The translations under genes were made by a program, and so were the position numbers. This document shows, one piece after another, positions 35,615-47,852 of a stretch of 64,000 nt of DNA. Within the stretch, counting starts at the first letter, position 1. Every line of letters begins with the position of its first letter. The stretch lies in NCBI RefSeq assembly GCF_048544455.1, contig NC_133537.1, positions 14,507,541 to 14,571,540 of the forward strand, given 5' to 3'. Origin of the DNA: Silene latifolia. Lineage: Eukaryota > Streptophyta > Magnoliopsida > Caryophyllales > Caryophyllaceae. The notes beneath the pieces were generated by a model. The model was not told the origin of the DNA, did no database searches, and saw nothing but the letters and a program-made list of their open reading frames with translations.

Positions 35615-35770
35615 GACAAGTAACTTAATTCGAAATAATATAGCTTCTTGATGATATGCTGCTTCACCTCATAAAAAGGTAATTAAATAATTTGAGGAGT
35701 TACACATCTTACAGTATATGCATGATGTCTTGTATCGTATCACAAAAGTGACTAACTAGCGAGTCTAGCG
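35615..35770. repeat. Remainder of the second tandem-duplication unit
   Basis: GACAAGTAACTTAATTCGAA... to ...CACAAAAGTGACTAACTAG continues the second copy of the unit at 30585-30720 beyond copia C. It carries an extra stretch of about 40 bp (CACCTCATAAAAAGG...). Confidence 0.7.
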
Positions 35771-36067
35771 GGGTATATCCGTATGTATATATATTGTTGT
35801 TATAGTTAGCAATTCGTTTATTTTCAAGTGGTTAAATTTGAAATTATAGTCCATATTCTTGCATTTAGATGTTACCTTCAGGTCAAATTTACGTAAAACT
35901 GTTGTTAGTCGTGGTCATGCAATAAATATTTTTACCTCTATTGGGGGCTCTTGTAAGTTACTTCTATATCATGCAGAAAAGAGGCGTTGAATAAGTGAAA
36001 ACTACAAGTAACAGAAGTCAGAAGAAGAACCACGTGAACATAAACGGCATTGTCCAAGAGAAGCTAG

Positions 36068-36379
36068 AAAACACAGTGGCATGAAAGTAACTACCGCTGC
36101 TGAAAGTATAAATTAGTGTTATCTTTTAACGGTAATTATTGCGTAAAACGATCTTACATTGTAAACGGCTCTATAATATTAAAAAAATACGAGTAACTTA
36201 TCTATTAACAATAATGTCAAAAATAATTCATTTAATACTAATATATTATTTGTCATTTTACATAATATAATCGTCTTATAATGTGAGACCGTCTCACAGT
36301 GTATTAAGACCGTCTGATATAAAACACAGTGGCATGAAAGGAACAAGTGCTGAAAGTATGAATTAGTGTTATCTGTTAG
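36068..36379. repeat. Direct repeat pair of about 58 bp
   Basis: AAACACAGTGGCATGAAAG...GTGTTATCTKTTA occurs at about 36068-36129 and 36322-36379 with a few differences. The intervening sequence of about 190 bp is AT-rich with 'gagaccgtctcac' motifs. It could be a segmental duplication or target-site relic. Confidence 0.65.
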
Positions 36380-36784
36380 ACAATCTGACAAATACTAGGA
36401 CAAGTTTTTATACTTGACTGACGGTTGTATTGTGGCTTCAGAATTCAGATACGTTAATTTCTTAATTCATTGCTATCATTCATTTCTATGCGTCATTTTT
36501 AACCAAACAGATGCGACTACTAAATTCTCTACATTTATGTCTCTTCTTCACTCTCTATTTTGCAACTACTCTCGTGACTCTCTCTTCATTGCTATCATTC
36601 ACTTGCTCTACCCTAGTAAGGACTTTAAGTCTTTTTTTTTTTTTTTTTTTTCGGTTGAAAAGAGCTGAACTAAACTGAGAGGCGTTGAACTGAATTGAAT
36701 TCATTTACCACCTCTTATACTCTTATGAACTCAGATTATAAGTACTACTAACTCTCACGACATTACGAACTGAGTTAGCTTATA

Positions 36785-37039
36785 CTTCCTCATATCCAAT
36801 CCAATGGTAACATTTATTTTGGGAAGTCTTCGAGACGACAACTTAACCGGATTTTTCTCCATGTAGGCACAATTTTTGTTTTAATGAAAATAATTATTTT
36901 TCGAAAGCGTTTTTCACAACAAATCTAATTATGTTAGTTTTAATATTCAAAGTTTAATACATTTCATTATATTTACGGTTAAAGTTTTCAAAATTCGACA
37001 TTCAAAACTAATATTACCATTGGATTGAATAGAAGGGAG
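36785..37039. mobile_element. Stowaway MITE (255 bp)
   Basis: The ends CTTCCTCATATCCAATCCAATGG and the inverted CCATTGGATTGAATAGAAGGGAG are flanked by TA on both sides. Non-coding. Confidence 0.75.
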
Positions 37040-37545
37040 TAACATCGATTGTTAGTACACTTTTCCTTATCCATTCCAAATTTCCAATATCCAACCAAGA
37101 AACATGGTGGGTTTGTTTTAACTTTGGTTCTGTACACTTTGGGCTAGTCTATCATTATGTTTGCAATATATTTCCAAGTACTTGCAGTGGGCCTGTGCCA
37201 TATTATTATCTTCGTCTTCTTTATTATCACGCGTTTAAACTTTAATGACACGATTCCCTTCTACGCAGTACTAAACTAATTAATAATTACCATTTATTGT
37301 TTTTTCAAAAAAAAAATTAATAATTTCCATTTATTGTAGTGGGCCTGTGGCCCATTTTTTTCCATAGTAAACGAACGTAATACTTTATGAGACAAGGTAA
37401 TTTTATTTTCACCAATTGTGATTTAGCAAGCTCGTTCTTTTCAGCTAAAAAGAGTTAAAATTGAATTGATGGAGTAAATTGAATTGAATTGAATGAAACT
37501 AAACTGAATTGAATTAAGAGTTAGTTTATGAAAGGATGAGCTTAA

Positions 37546-37901
37546 GAGCATGTGCACTCATGGGGTGCCCCAAATCTTCTCTTTCTTTTCCACATCATTT
37601 TCCACTAATTATTTAATCTACCCTCCCCATTTCACAATTACATCCTACATCAATGGGGTTCCCCAAAGTCGTTTTTCTACCTTTTCATGACCCACCATAA
37701 ATTTTTCGACTACAATATTCGATAATTAAAATACATTTTTCTACCTTTTCATTTGTTCATATGCATGACTTTTGCATTTGGGAACCTACCCTATATAGTG
37801 GGCAGCCCCAATAGTTGGGACACTAGAAGCATTCATGGGGCTCCCTATATTAGGAGAGAGGTGGCATTTGGTGAACTAGAATCCCACCGATGCACATGCT
37901 C
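37546..37901. mobile_element. Harbinger/Tourist-like MITE (356 bp)
   Basis: The perfect terminal inverted repeat GAGCATGTGCA is flanked by TAA on both sides (37543-37545, 37902-37904). Weaker inverted similarity continues inward (ATGGGGTGCCCC / GGGGCTCCC). No coding capacity. Confidence 0.75.
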
Positions 37902-37930
37902 TAACTGACTGAATTGAACTGAAATAAGCG

Positions 37931-38158
37931 ATAATTGAGTCCAAAAGAAAAGGGTCTACACTTATTTTCATGTAACCGAATATGTTTTAGTCTAGTGGTC
38001 AAGAAAGAGAGATGTATTGTCGATAATAGGTCACAGATTAAAAATTCCCCCAACCCCTTGTAATACGACTAAGTGCGCGCTTCGTAAGACAAAAAAAAAT
38101 TTGATCTAAGACTAGCCAAAATAATTGAGTCCAAAAGAAAATGGCCTACACTTATTTT
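37931..38158. repeat. 38-bp direct repeats around a SINE-like segment
   Basis: ATAATTGAGTCCAAAAGAAA... occurs at 37931-37968 and 38121-38158 with two differences. Between them lies TTTTAGTCTAGTGGTCAAG, resembling a Pol III box A, and a nine-A run near 38092-38100. The repeats are long for a SINE target duplication, so the nature of the insert is unsure. Confidence 0.45.
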
Positions 38159-39500
38159 TCGACCCATTAGTTTGTGCAATGTGATTTATAAGATAGTATC
38201 GAAAGTGCTTGCTAATCGACTAAAGCGGTTTTTGGGTGATATTGTGTCTGGAAATCAACCGGCCTTTACTCTAGGGAGGCTAATAACGGATAATATCTTT
38301 GTCGCTTTTGAACTATTTCACCATATGAAGAATGAGAAGGGCAGCGCGGGACACATGGCCTTAAAACTCGATAAGGCTAAGGCCTACGACCGTGTCGAGT
38401 GGTTTTTCCTTAAAAGGGTTCTTTGCCCTATGGGTTTTGAAGGGAGATGGGTAAATAGAGTGATGAATTGTGTGACCTCTGTATCGTTTTCGATTATGGT
38501 GAATGGGCAGCCCTCTGAAGAGTTCAGACCTAGTCGGGGTATTCGTCAAGGTAATCCACTTTCACCTTACTTATTTATGCTATGTGCTGAGGTACTATCA
38601 GGGCTTATGAGCCGGGCAAATGGAGGCTAAGGCTATAAGAGGAATTCGGGTTGGGAACAATGCCCCTATGGTGGCTCACCTGTTATTTGCGGATGATAGC
38701 ATATTCTTTGTCAGAGCGACGGAGGTTGAAGCGGGGCAGGTTAAGGGTATTCTTGATAAATATGAAGAGGCCTCGGGGCAACTTGTTAATTATAATAAAA
38801 CCTCCATTACATTCAGCCGTGGTGTTGACGACACGCTAGGAAGACTAATGTGGCGAATTGTTTGGGCGTAAGTTGATGAGCATGACAAATATTTTGGCCT
38901 ACCAACGGTGGTGGGGCATTCCAAGGGTGTTACTACTAAGTTGGTGAGGGGGGAACTGAGCCGAAAGCTACAGGAGTGGCGCTGGAAGTTATTTACGAAG
39001 GCCGGTAGGGAAGTTTTGATAAAGGCAGTGGCCAAATCAAACCCTACTTATGCTATGAGTGTCTTCATGCTCTCGAAGAATTTTTGTGACGATCTTCGCT
39101 CTATTGTTTCTCGCTTTTAGTGGGGTGTGGGCAATGGTAAGAGGAAAATCCCTTGGATTGCATGGAGGAAATTATGTAAGCCAAAGTGCCTAGGGGGTTT
39201 AGGATTCCGTGATTTCCATAAGTTTAACTTGGCGCTTCGAGGCAAGCAAGCGTGGAGGCTCACGGTGGACCGTAATAGTCTTATGGCTCGGGTGATTGGT
39301 GGCAAATATTTCCCGACTGGTTCGTTTATGAAGGCGAGACTTGGTATCAATCCTAGCTATACGTGGCACGGAATATGGGAGGCTAGAGATGTACTCGATG
39401 TGGGGATTAGACGAAGGGTAGGTAATGGTCTTAGCACAAAAGTGTAGAATGACCGATGGGTGGCTGGTTCCCAATCCTGGATGATAATGTCTTCTAAGGG
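38159..39500 (+). pseudogene. L1-type LINE reverse transcriptase fragment
   Basis: The fragment is 5'-truncated and opens inside the reverse transcriptase: RPISLCNVIYKIVSKVLANR, then LKLDKAKAYDRVEW, GIRQGNPLSPYLFML and the catalytic LLFADDSIFF, then the thumb and C-terminal region (KFNLALRGKQAWRL, GGKYFPTGSF). The frame shifts near 38620. In-frame stops follow at 38869 (TAA) and 39118 (TAG, at the usual FWWG Trp), and the frame ends at 39445 (TAG). The endonuclease and gag-like ORF1 are absent. This is a dead plant L1-clade non-LTR element. Confidence 0.85.
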
Positions 39501-39502
39501 TG

Positions 39503-39698
39503 TGTAACACCCGACCCGCCACCGTCGTAACACAATCCCAATAAGATGGGATGTACACTTTTTGGCCCATTATTTGTCATCACTTAAGTCCAGAAGCACA
39601 AGGCCTTGTTACTAAGTGGTGGGTGGAATTCTTTATAAACATATCACAAACCTCTTATTTTCCCGATGTGGGACAACTTTTCTCTCAATAACCTGGGG
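39503..39698. repeat. Unclassified insert of about 196 bp in the LINE tail
   Basis: A segment starting TGTAACACCCGACCCGCC, and containing TTCCCGATGTGGGACAAC, interrupts the LINE. It is flanked by near-identical 23-bp repeats, GATGATAATGTCTTCTAAGG... (39480-39502) and GATGATAATGTCTCATAAGG... (39699-39721). It could be a solo LTR, TRIM or SINE-like insert; I cannot assign it. Confidence 0.4.
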
Positions 39699-39721
39699 TG
39701 ATGATAATGTCTCATAAGGGT

Positions 39722-41264
39722 GATAAGTAGTAATTTAACGTCATTTTACTCATGCTTTTATCTTATTTTTAACTCGATTTTGTGTGCTTTAAATGTTAAA
39801 AAGCTTATTTTGTTAATTAATTAGAAGTAATTAGTTTTATTACATTTATTGCGAATAATTGTTGTATCTAGAGTATTTGGTACTGCTTTGTTTTATTTAA
39901 ATTGTGTAGGAGTCTATTCAAGAGTAAAGGGAGACCAAGTAAGTCCGAGACTAAAAAGACGGAGTCAAAGGGAAGAAATTAAGATGAATGCAACAACGAA
40001 AAGTCAAGTTGGTAAATGAATTCACCAAAACAAATCCCGTGCTACTTTCCTCGTCAATTCCAGTGGAACAAATTTTCACTAAATCCACCATTAATAGCTT
40101 GCTTGAAATGAGAGTAATTATTAAGGGAGTAATAGAGCTAAAATGACCTAAAAAATGGAGAGAAGGGATGAGGGTTGGAGATAGTAATGGATAGAAACGG
40201 GGGAAAATAGTGTAACAGTCACTCCATTAAGGGAGTAATTGTTCCCTACCTCTTCCCCCAAGTAATGCATTACCTTCATATGGAGGTAATAATTTATCCC
40301 ACACCTCCTCTTTCCACCCTCCATAACCACCACAAAGCACAAATCTCCTCCTATTTCTTCTTATTTTAGCTCTCATTACTCCCTTAATAATTACTCTCAT
40401 TCCAAGCAAGCCCTAAAACTCAAATTATCACCTCTACCTTTGCACTCCTAATTCAATTGGTCCCGAGGCCCGACAATGAAGCCCACTTCGATATCTGCCT
40501 CTGCAAAGGACTACCGTGCTCCCTCCACAGAGCACCACCAGCAATTCGGCTCGATTCCGATCAATTCACAAGCCATGCAGCCAAGTTCAGTCACCAATTC
40601 GAGCAACCCACAGCTGTTTTATGCCCAGAATTCGAGCTTGACAACCGTCCTTCTTCTTTACGTCAACCACCATCACTATTTCACATCATCTCTGCCCTAA
40701 CTCGAGCAACAGCTTTGTCTATGATCTGTCCTACTCGATTCCGACATCGAAGCAGTAACAACATCACCACTCCGCTCTCAACCTCACCATGCAACATCAT
40801 CACAACCTTTACTCGCATCTGCAACCGTGGACCGCCACCATGCTTACCTCCACCGTCATGGACGCATCAAGCAACCACCACCATCATACTCGCGCATCTT
40901 TGAACCAGGAATCGAAACCGAATTCATTGGAAATCAATGCTATTCCCAGTCGTACCCGCGGGCCACCGACATCGCCACCGGCCCAGAGCAACGCATAATT
41001 TGATTCCAACTTTCAGAGACCTCCCAGCCGGCCTAGTCTCTGGCGGCCGACTGACCGACTGGCGGCGCGCATCAACATCAACAAACCAAATCAATTGTTC
41101 TTCTAGCCGACTACCCGACTGCCGCCCTCATCACCGGCTCCCACCATCATCAATTCTTTCTCCAATTTCCAGAAGCTTCCCAGCCGGTTGCCTCATCGGC
41201 CGACGGTGGAAGCTCGCCAGCCATAAGAAGAAACCATAACTGAGTCGGCGATGGTGCGCCCTTG
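39722..41264. other. Repeat-derived region, GC-richer 3' half, no recognised gene
   Basis: 39722-40094 resembles leader/LTR sequence of plant gypsy elements ('taatttaacgtcattttactc...'), by impression only. 40430-41260 is conspicuously richer in C and G than its surroundings and has overlapping open stretches on the plus strand (to about 148 codons) with Pro/His/Ser-rich translations. No domain is recognisable, and several frames are open at once, which suggests composition rather than coding. Confidence 0.35.
40095..40413. mobile_element. Harbinger-like MITE with inverted arms of about 50 bp
   Basis: The left arm (TAGCTTGCTTGAAATGAGAG...) and right arm (reversed GGGCTTGCTTGGAATGAGAG...) match for about 50 bp through GTAATTATTAAGGGAGTAAT. 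TAA flanks both sides (40092-40094, 40414-40416). 319 bp, non-coding. Confidence 0.8.
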
Positions 41265-41785
41265 GCACCGTGGGGAAGAAAATAAAGGTCGACAACGATG
41301 CGTCCTTAGCATCGCTGAGGAAAAAGAAAATAAAGGTTCGACACGCCCTTTGCATCGCTGAGAGAAATAAAGGTCCGACACGCCCTTTGCATCGCTGATA
41401 AAAATAAAAATAGAGGTCTGACACGCCCTTTGCATCGCTGAGAAAAATAAAGGTAAAGGTCCGACACGCCCTTTGCATCGCTGATAAAAATAAAGATAAA
41501 GGTCCGACACCCCCTTTCCATCGCTGAGAGAAATAAAGGTCTGACACGCCCTTTGCATCGCTGAGAAAAATAAAGGTCCGACGCGCCCTTTGAATCGCTG
41601 AGAAAATTAAAGGTCCGACACGCCCTTTGCCTCGCTGAGAAAAATAAAGGTCTGGCACGCCATTTGCATCGCTGAGAAAAATAAAGGTCTGACACGCCCT
41701 TTGCATCCATGAGAAAAATAAAGGTCCGACACGCCGTTTGCATCGCTGAGAAAAATAAAGGTCCGACACACCCTTTAACTGTATG
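41265..41785. repeat. Minisatellite, 12-13 units of about 37 bp
   Basis: The unit is ATAAAGGTCCGACACGCCCT + TTGCATCGCTGAGAAAA (37 bp), repeated about 12 times with point changes. Some units carry short insertions (e.g. GATAAAAATAAAG) that lengthen them to about 43-50 bp. Because 37 is not a multiple of three and the unit has no stop in any minus frame, long minus-strand open frames (up to 228 codons) appear. Those are artefacts of the repeat. Confidence 0.92.
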
Positions 41786-44211
41786 TGGTGACCATGAATT
41801 CTTGCTGGGGAACACATCGACGATTAGGAACATCTTGATTGTCGTGGAAGAAACCTTGAGCAATACTGCGAATATTGCTGGAAACATCTTAACTGCTGCT
41901 GGGGAGTATGAAGACTTGGGCGGAGCCCCCAGTTGGAGCGAGCTACGCTTCTTGATCCACATGCATGGTTAGTGGCCACACAAGAACGCAATCTAACAAC
42001 ACATATGCACGTAAGCAATCAGCATATGGACCTCAAATGAGGAAGCACATAGGTTTTGCAAAATTTGTTTCTTTATAAAATTGTTTAAATAAAGGTAGAA
42101 TTTGTTGCTTTGTAATGCGTTATGCATATTCAACGGGCTTTAGACGCATGAATTAACATGACATCGACTCACTAGGACGCAAGACGATAGACTGACGCAA
42201 CGCTAACTTAGATCTGACGCGACTCAGGGACGAATTTGACAGACTTTGCTTAAGTATGCGCAACCCCTAGCCAGGTACGGGTGACAACGCGTATCAGCAC
42301 CCAAAGGGTAGAAGAATTGTAAGAATGATGACGTCATATAAAGGCAAGGCATGAGCCATGGATCAGCTGTCTACTTGGACATCTTTTGCTGCCGCTTGTT
42401 GTAAAAGAGACTCCTCCCTTAGGCACGATAACTTTGAGAATTGATCTAAGATCTTACCATTGTCCGGACCAAGCACTAGTTTGACTTGAAATAAGAGAGG
42501 AATAACTGAAGGGTGACATCTCGGAGGAGAAGCCCTCAGGATGAGAAGATGACTCTGGACTTTGGTAAAAAGGAGACTGGGCGACAAAAAAAGAGCCCCC
42601 AGTAAAGAAGTATAAATGGAAATCGTGGTTGGAAGGTTGATAATGGAGGTTGAAAGTTGATGGTGGGGATGGTTGTTGAGGTTGGAAGTGGGGATGGTTG
42701 ATAATTGAAAGTTAAAAGTGGGGATGGTTGATAATTGAAAGTTAAAAGTGTGGATGGTTGTGTCCCTGAGGACTGCTTACGTATTCACGTGGAGTTAAAT
42801 TAAACCAGATCGTAGTTCAGGTTTGTGCCTAAGCTATGTTGTCAGGACCTTAAAGTGCATGGGTCAGGAGAATATATTCCTTTGGTGACTCGAAGAACAG
42901 TTGAGGTAACTCCCTCTGATCATAGACCAAAGAGGTATAATTAAGTTTGCAAAAAAAATTCCTTGTCGTGTGAGCACACCTGAAGTGGACCATAAGGATG
43001 GATTGGGTTCGTCCCATCCCAGGTAGCAAAGTATTTGAAGACTCCGTATCTGGGTCAAGGTAAAACTGGATTGGATATTTGGAATGTGTTGCTTGGAAAT
43101 AAGAGGCTTTGATGAGCAAATCTCTGGAGCTTTGATCTTGTGGAGTTAAGGCTTTATGGTGTTGTGGCTTATAATGTGGCTTGGAAATGAAGTCTCTTGG
43201 CTTGATGTATCCTGATCACATAAAGGTAGGTTAATATGACGTGGGTTCAAGTTTCCATGTCTTGGCTCTAAAGGATGGGTATACTTGACGAGCTTGAGAG
43301 GACTCTCAAAATTCATTACTATCTCCTATAACGGTCTCGAGAAGGACTTTGGGTGTGTGATGTGTGAAAGGCTAAATGAGGGTGCTAGCTGACCATCTTC
43401 ATCGATGTCCTGATTCTATATAGACTTTAGCAGTATTCCGTTCAGCATTTGATTTCATACTCGTTCTTGATTCAGACTCAGATTCTTGGTCTTGAATATA
43501 TCTCGGTTTTTTGCTCAGATTCTTAATTCAGGTTTTTGAAGATAAATTTGACTTTGGATATTGACATTGACTTGCTTGATTTTTTCTTGTCTTGGATTAC
43601 GGGCATAACTGCGGCCTTGAATATTGACCTCAGTTTCTCTTGATTGAGCCTTTGTCTTTGATCATGGTTCGTATCGTCTTGGATTTGCTTGTTACTATGG
43701 ATTTGGGTTAGACTAGCACCTTTAGTGTGAAACGGGTTGGTCTTTAGTAACACGGGTTGTTTATTGTGGAAAATGGGCTTGCCTTTCGTCATGGATTGTT
43801 AACAAGGGAGATGGTCTGGATTTGTCCAGAATCTTTTGAGATAGGCTCGTCCTAAACTAGGTTATAGTGAGGTTTCTATTGCCAGACATGGAATAGGTAA
43901 GAAAATGGACACGGAGTTTAAGGTCCTCTAAAACTTGGAATAGAACATCGTTTAAGGGTACTCACGTCGACTTGCCATGCGTTGTTCATTTTAAAATGTC
44001 TCAAATCTAATCTTGGTGTCACAGAAAAAGAGTAAAGGAAGAGATAGGGTAGAATATGTGGATTGAAAAGTGTACTTTTATTGAAATGAATAATGAAGGT
44101 ATTTAACATAGACTCGGGAAAATGTGTGACTCGTGGGACAGCCCCTAGGTTGTCACTAGAAATGGAAATAGACACAAAGAAAGATACTAGAATAATTATC
44201 AGATAGAAAGT
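41786..44211. other. Non-coding part of the Tat-like element or its flank
   Basis: No convincing frame and no polymerase motif is seen. GGAGCCCCCAGT-type motifs occur near 41930 and 42592. A 30-bp unit (GTGGGGATGGTTGATAATTG...) is tandemly repeated at about 42688-42760. The left boundary of the Tat-like element was not located. Confidence 0.4.
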
Positions 44212-45588
44212 CTAGGACTCGGACTCGGACTTGGACTCTGACGCGATCTTAGATCCAGACTCGTAACCATCGGCCCACGCTTGAACATTTTCTTTTCCAG
44301 CAATTGGCTTCGGTATCTGACTTTGAGCATTCACCCATTTGAGCACCTCGTCCTCATCACTGGGAACACTGGAAGGATAAAAGTCAAGAAGAGTTTCCTG
44401 ATAAGTGGTATATCCATGAGGATTGCCTAAGCTGCCTTGTGAGTTAAAGGTCGAAAGGGACAATTCCCCACTTTCAATCATATCCTGGATCGCGTGCTTG
44501 AGCTTATAGCACATCTCAGTATTGTGTCCTTTACCCCTGTGATACTAGCAATAGGAATTACCATCCCAGAACCTAGGCTTCCTCCCTGTGTCAGGCGTAG
44601 GGCCGACAGGCTTCAACATTCGTCGCTCCATGAGTCTCTGAAGGGCATCGGTGTATGTCATACCAATGTCGGTAAATTTCCTAGGAGGTGTATCCTTTTT
44701 GTCGGAAGCTTTTGTGGATGACCTTGGAGAGTTGTTAGGTTTCTTTGACGAAAGCTCCATGAGGTTGCCTTCATTGATTTTGATTTCTGGATGGAAAGAG
44801 CTAGAAATAGATTGCTCACTTGTTGCTTTAGGACTGTCAGGTTGAGGGTTTGTCTGGGCACTTTTCATCTTGAGAGGTTGGGCATCAAGCTTCTTACTCA
44901 TTTCAGCAAACTGGTTCTCTATGTTGGAAAGCCGAGAGTTTAGGTTATCAATGGCTCCTTCTAACTTGGAAAATTTATTGTTAAAGACAACGGAAAGCAT
45001 GAGCATTCCATTTTGGATATCATCTTCCTCAAGCACGTTGATCTCTTCATCGTCACAAGAATCGAGGGATGATTCTTCATCATGTTTAGTGATGCTAGAC
45101 CCAAGAGGGTCGATCTTCTTGGATTGCTCGACAGAAAGCGGCACTGGAAGCTTGCCCTCTTCGATTATATCTTGGATGGTGTGTTTCAAGAGAAATCACT
45201 CTTCAATATCATGGCCTCTACCTTGGTGATATAGGCAGTATTTCTTGCCCTTCCAGAGGTTCACTTGCCTCGCTAAAGGTGGATCCGGAGTCGGACCTAT
45301 TGGATGTAGCTTGCCTTGGGCAGAGAGTCTCTTCAAAGCATCGGCATAAGACATGCCTAAGTCAGAAAGCACCCTTTGATGCCTCCCAGGTTTCCTTTCG
45401 GTTGTTTTCGGCTTTCTAGGATGACAGTTATTGCAAGAGGTAAGTTTTGGACGACCTAGACTAAAGGTTTCTCTAGGTGGCGTGTTCTTTTCCACCATCC
45501 CATTTTCAAGGGTGAGGACACGAATGCTCAAATCTTCCACTGTAGCTTGAACACGTAGGACCATGGCATAAACGTCTTGGAGAGACAC
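44212..45588 (-). pseudogene. gag-like region of a Tat/Ogre-type gypsy element (fossil)
   Basis: Minus-strand translations show a coiled-coil-prone part (NNKFSKLEGAIDNLNSRLSN) and two copies of a module containing GMxYxDALxRL, PxGPTPD and LKHxIQDxIExG, the last being typical of plant Tat/Ogre-type gag C-terminal regions. The two modules lie about 0.7 kb apart and look like an internal duplication. The region is broken in a few places. No protease, reverse transcriptase, RNase H or integrase was seen to its left. Confidence 0.6.
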
Positions 45589-47227
45589 GGTGATTGTGGC
45601 CTAAGCTGCTTCGTGACTTTGATGACTGGCGGAACTTGCTGAATTTCTACTCGACAGAAATGACGCGCATTATAACTCGATTCGACATGGGATTACGCAT
45701 ACTAAGGCAATGCAACGAACATAGGAAGGGACAAGTAACCACGAAGATAAGATGACAAATCTAGGCTTGACTTGTGAAATCACGAAATGTCGTGGGTGAC
45801 TTCTCATGTTTGAATTCACGGTGTTTGACTTTAATTTTAGACTCGAGTGTTGACTTTGACGGAGTGACATTTATATGGTTGACTTAATTGACGGGATTGA
45901 TGACACGTGTTTAGGGGTGTTCATGGTTAACCGAACCGTAAAAACCGAACCGAAAAAACCGAAAACCGCTAAATTTTTAGGTTCTATTAACCGAAAACTA
46001 AAAATGATTAACCGAACCGAACCGTTATAATTTTCGGAAAACCGGTTCTGTTCCGGTTCATATTTTAAGAACCGCGGTTAACCGAAACCGAACCGGTATA
46101 CTAATATTGCTAAAACTCAGCTCAAAAGAAAGCCCAAATAAGAGGTCAGATCCGTATAATAAATAAGTCACACAGGATGAACCCCTCTCCCACAAACCCT
46201 AATCCACTCTCCAACACTCTCAATCTCTCATTTTCTCTTTCTCTCCCAAATACATCATAATCCCAATACCATACTTCATTATTATTCCATTATAATATAA
46301 TCGTAACTATTTTCAACATAAAATCTCATAATTATAATCTCTCAAGGCTTCCCTCAAATTATTTTGATTTGATTTTCTCTCTCAAATTTCTATAGTTTTC
46401 CCAGATCTGTTGTAAGTCCCTGGATCTACAATTTATGATTTATTTGTTTAATTTTTTGTCTGTATTTGATTGAGATATAACCAGAAATCGTTCTTATGTT
46501 GATTTATTCAATGATATTTGTGGACAATGGGGCCACGGGGGCGCTTGGGAAACAAGCGTTTGCATTTGTGGAGTCGCCACCAATTTTTATGGGAAATTGG
46601 AAACGTTCGAATACCTCGTGCCATGTCAAGACACAAAGTAATGACATGAACACCAAGAACTCGTGTTACCCTTAGAATTCTATGTCTAGAATGACTCTCG
46701 TGGATGCCAATGAAAACGGATGTTTACAGAGATCTGGAGTAAGGGGTGAGGGTACGTATTAGGAAGCTCTTTTGATCGAACACCTAATCCCGCCCGCCTC
46801 GATAGCGACCTCTACTAATTATTAGGGAAATCGTCTATACTTGATATATCGTCGATTATATGCATGCAATGCAACATCCAAGTTTTAATCCTAACATGTG
46901 AAGATTTAACTAAGTCGGTGAAACATGTAGTTTAGCATACAATTGGGTTAAAGCAGGATTTAAGTTCAATTACATGTGAAGGCATACAAATGATACAAAA
47001 TACAATGATAAATACAATAATAAATACAATAATGAAAATTACAATAATTACATCGGGTTCAATTGATTTATGTCGAAAATACCTTTAAAACAGATAATTT
47101 GGGAAAAAGAATGAATAAAGGAATTAACGAACAGAACAGTAGGCGATAATACGATTAATAGTTAATTATACGTAAGCTAATTAAACAGGTCAAGGCAGAA
47201 CGGAAGTTCAGAGGCAGAAATTAACCT

Positions 47228-47288
47228 GGAACAGGCGCAGCAGGACTGTGCCCTTTGGAAGAGGCGCAGCAGTTGCTGCGTCTGTTTC
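47228..47288. repeat. Paired-hairpin module 1 (GGCGCAGCA/TGCTGCGTC)
   Basis: GGAACAGGCGCAGCAGG... is followed by GAGGCGCAGCAGTTGCTGCG and TCTGTTTC. The inner unit GCGCAGCAgttgCTGCGT forms a hairpin, and the outer ends (GGAACAG / CTGTTTC) also pair. GC-rich in an AT-rich LTR. Confidence 0.8.
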
Positions 47289-47852
47289 AAGGGTGAGTTC
47301 TGGCTGTGAAGCCGGAACTGCAAATCGTTAACATTAATTGGTGATTTTAATGATTGATTAAGATATTTGACTCGGATGAAAGTGATTTAATAGATTATTT
47401 ACATGTGATTAATGGTCATAAAAGCAATAAACATGGATGAAACGGAGTTAAGATGAATTATTTACATGAATGAACGATTGATTAGTGACATAGGTGAACC
47501 AATTAGGTTAAACATGATGAATTAACGACGAATTAATGACGAATATGCGATGAATATGACAATATACAGATGAAAATATATCAAAGGTCGAATTCCAGAA
47601 ACTCAATATGAACGAATTGAATTTCTACAACCCGGATTGATTTTGATGACGAAAACCCGCAAATATGAGATTATTAGGGATTTAAGTCGGATTTTGATGA
47701 CGAATTATATACTAATGAATGAAATTATATACATGTGAAATTATTATGATTGTATGGTAACGAAGAATTAGCAAAAACAAACGAAACAAATAAAGACGAC
47801 GAATTACAGAAGACGAAGGAAGAAGAAAGGAAGCAGGAACTGCGGCAGCCTC

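Noticed and set aside
36414-36668. 84-codon plus-strand open frame
   Set aside because: It ends in a poly-Phe run encoded by a T tract and has no recognisable domain or promoter context.
40457-41239. Plus-strand open frames of 69-148 codons in the GC-rich stretch
   Set aside because: Three overlapping frames are open together, the compositions are biased, and no domain or splice context is present.
41131-41962. Long minus-strand open frames of 121-228 codons
   Set aside because: They are translations of the 37-bp minisatellite in different phases; the peptide repeats follow the DNA period, not a protein fold.
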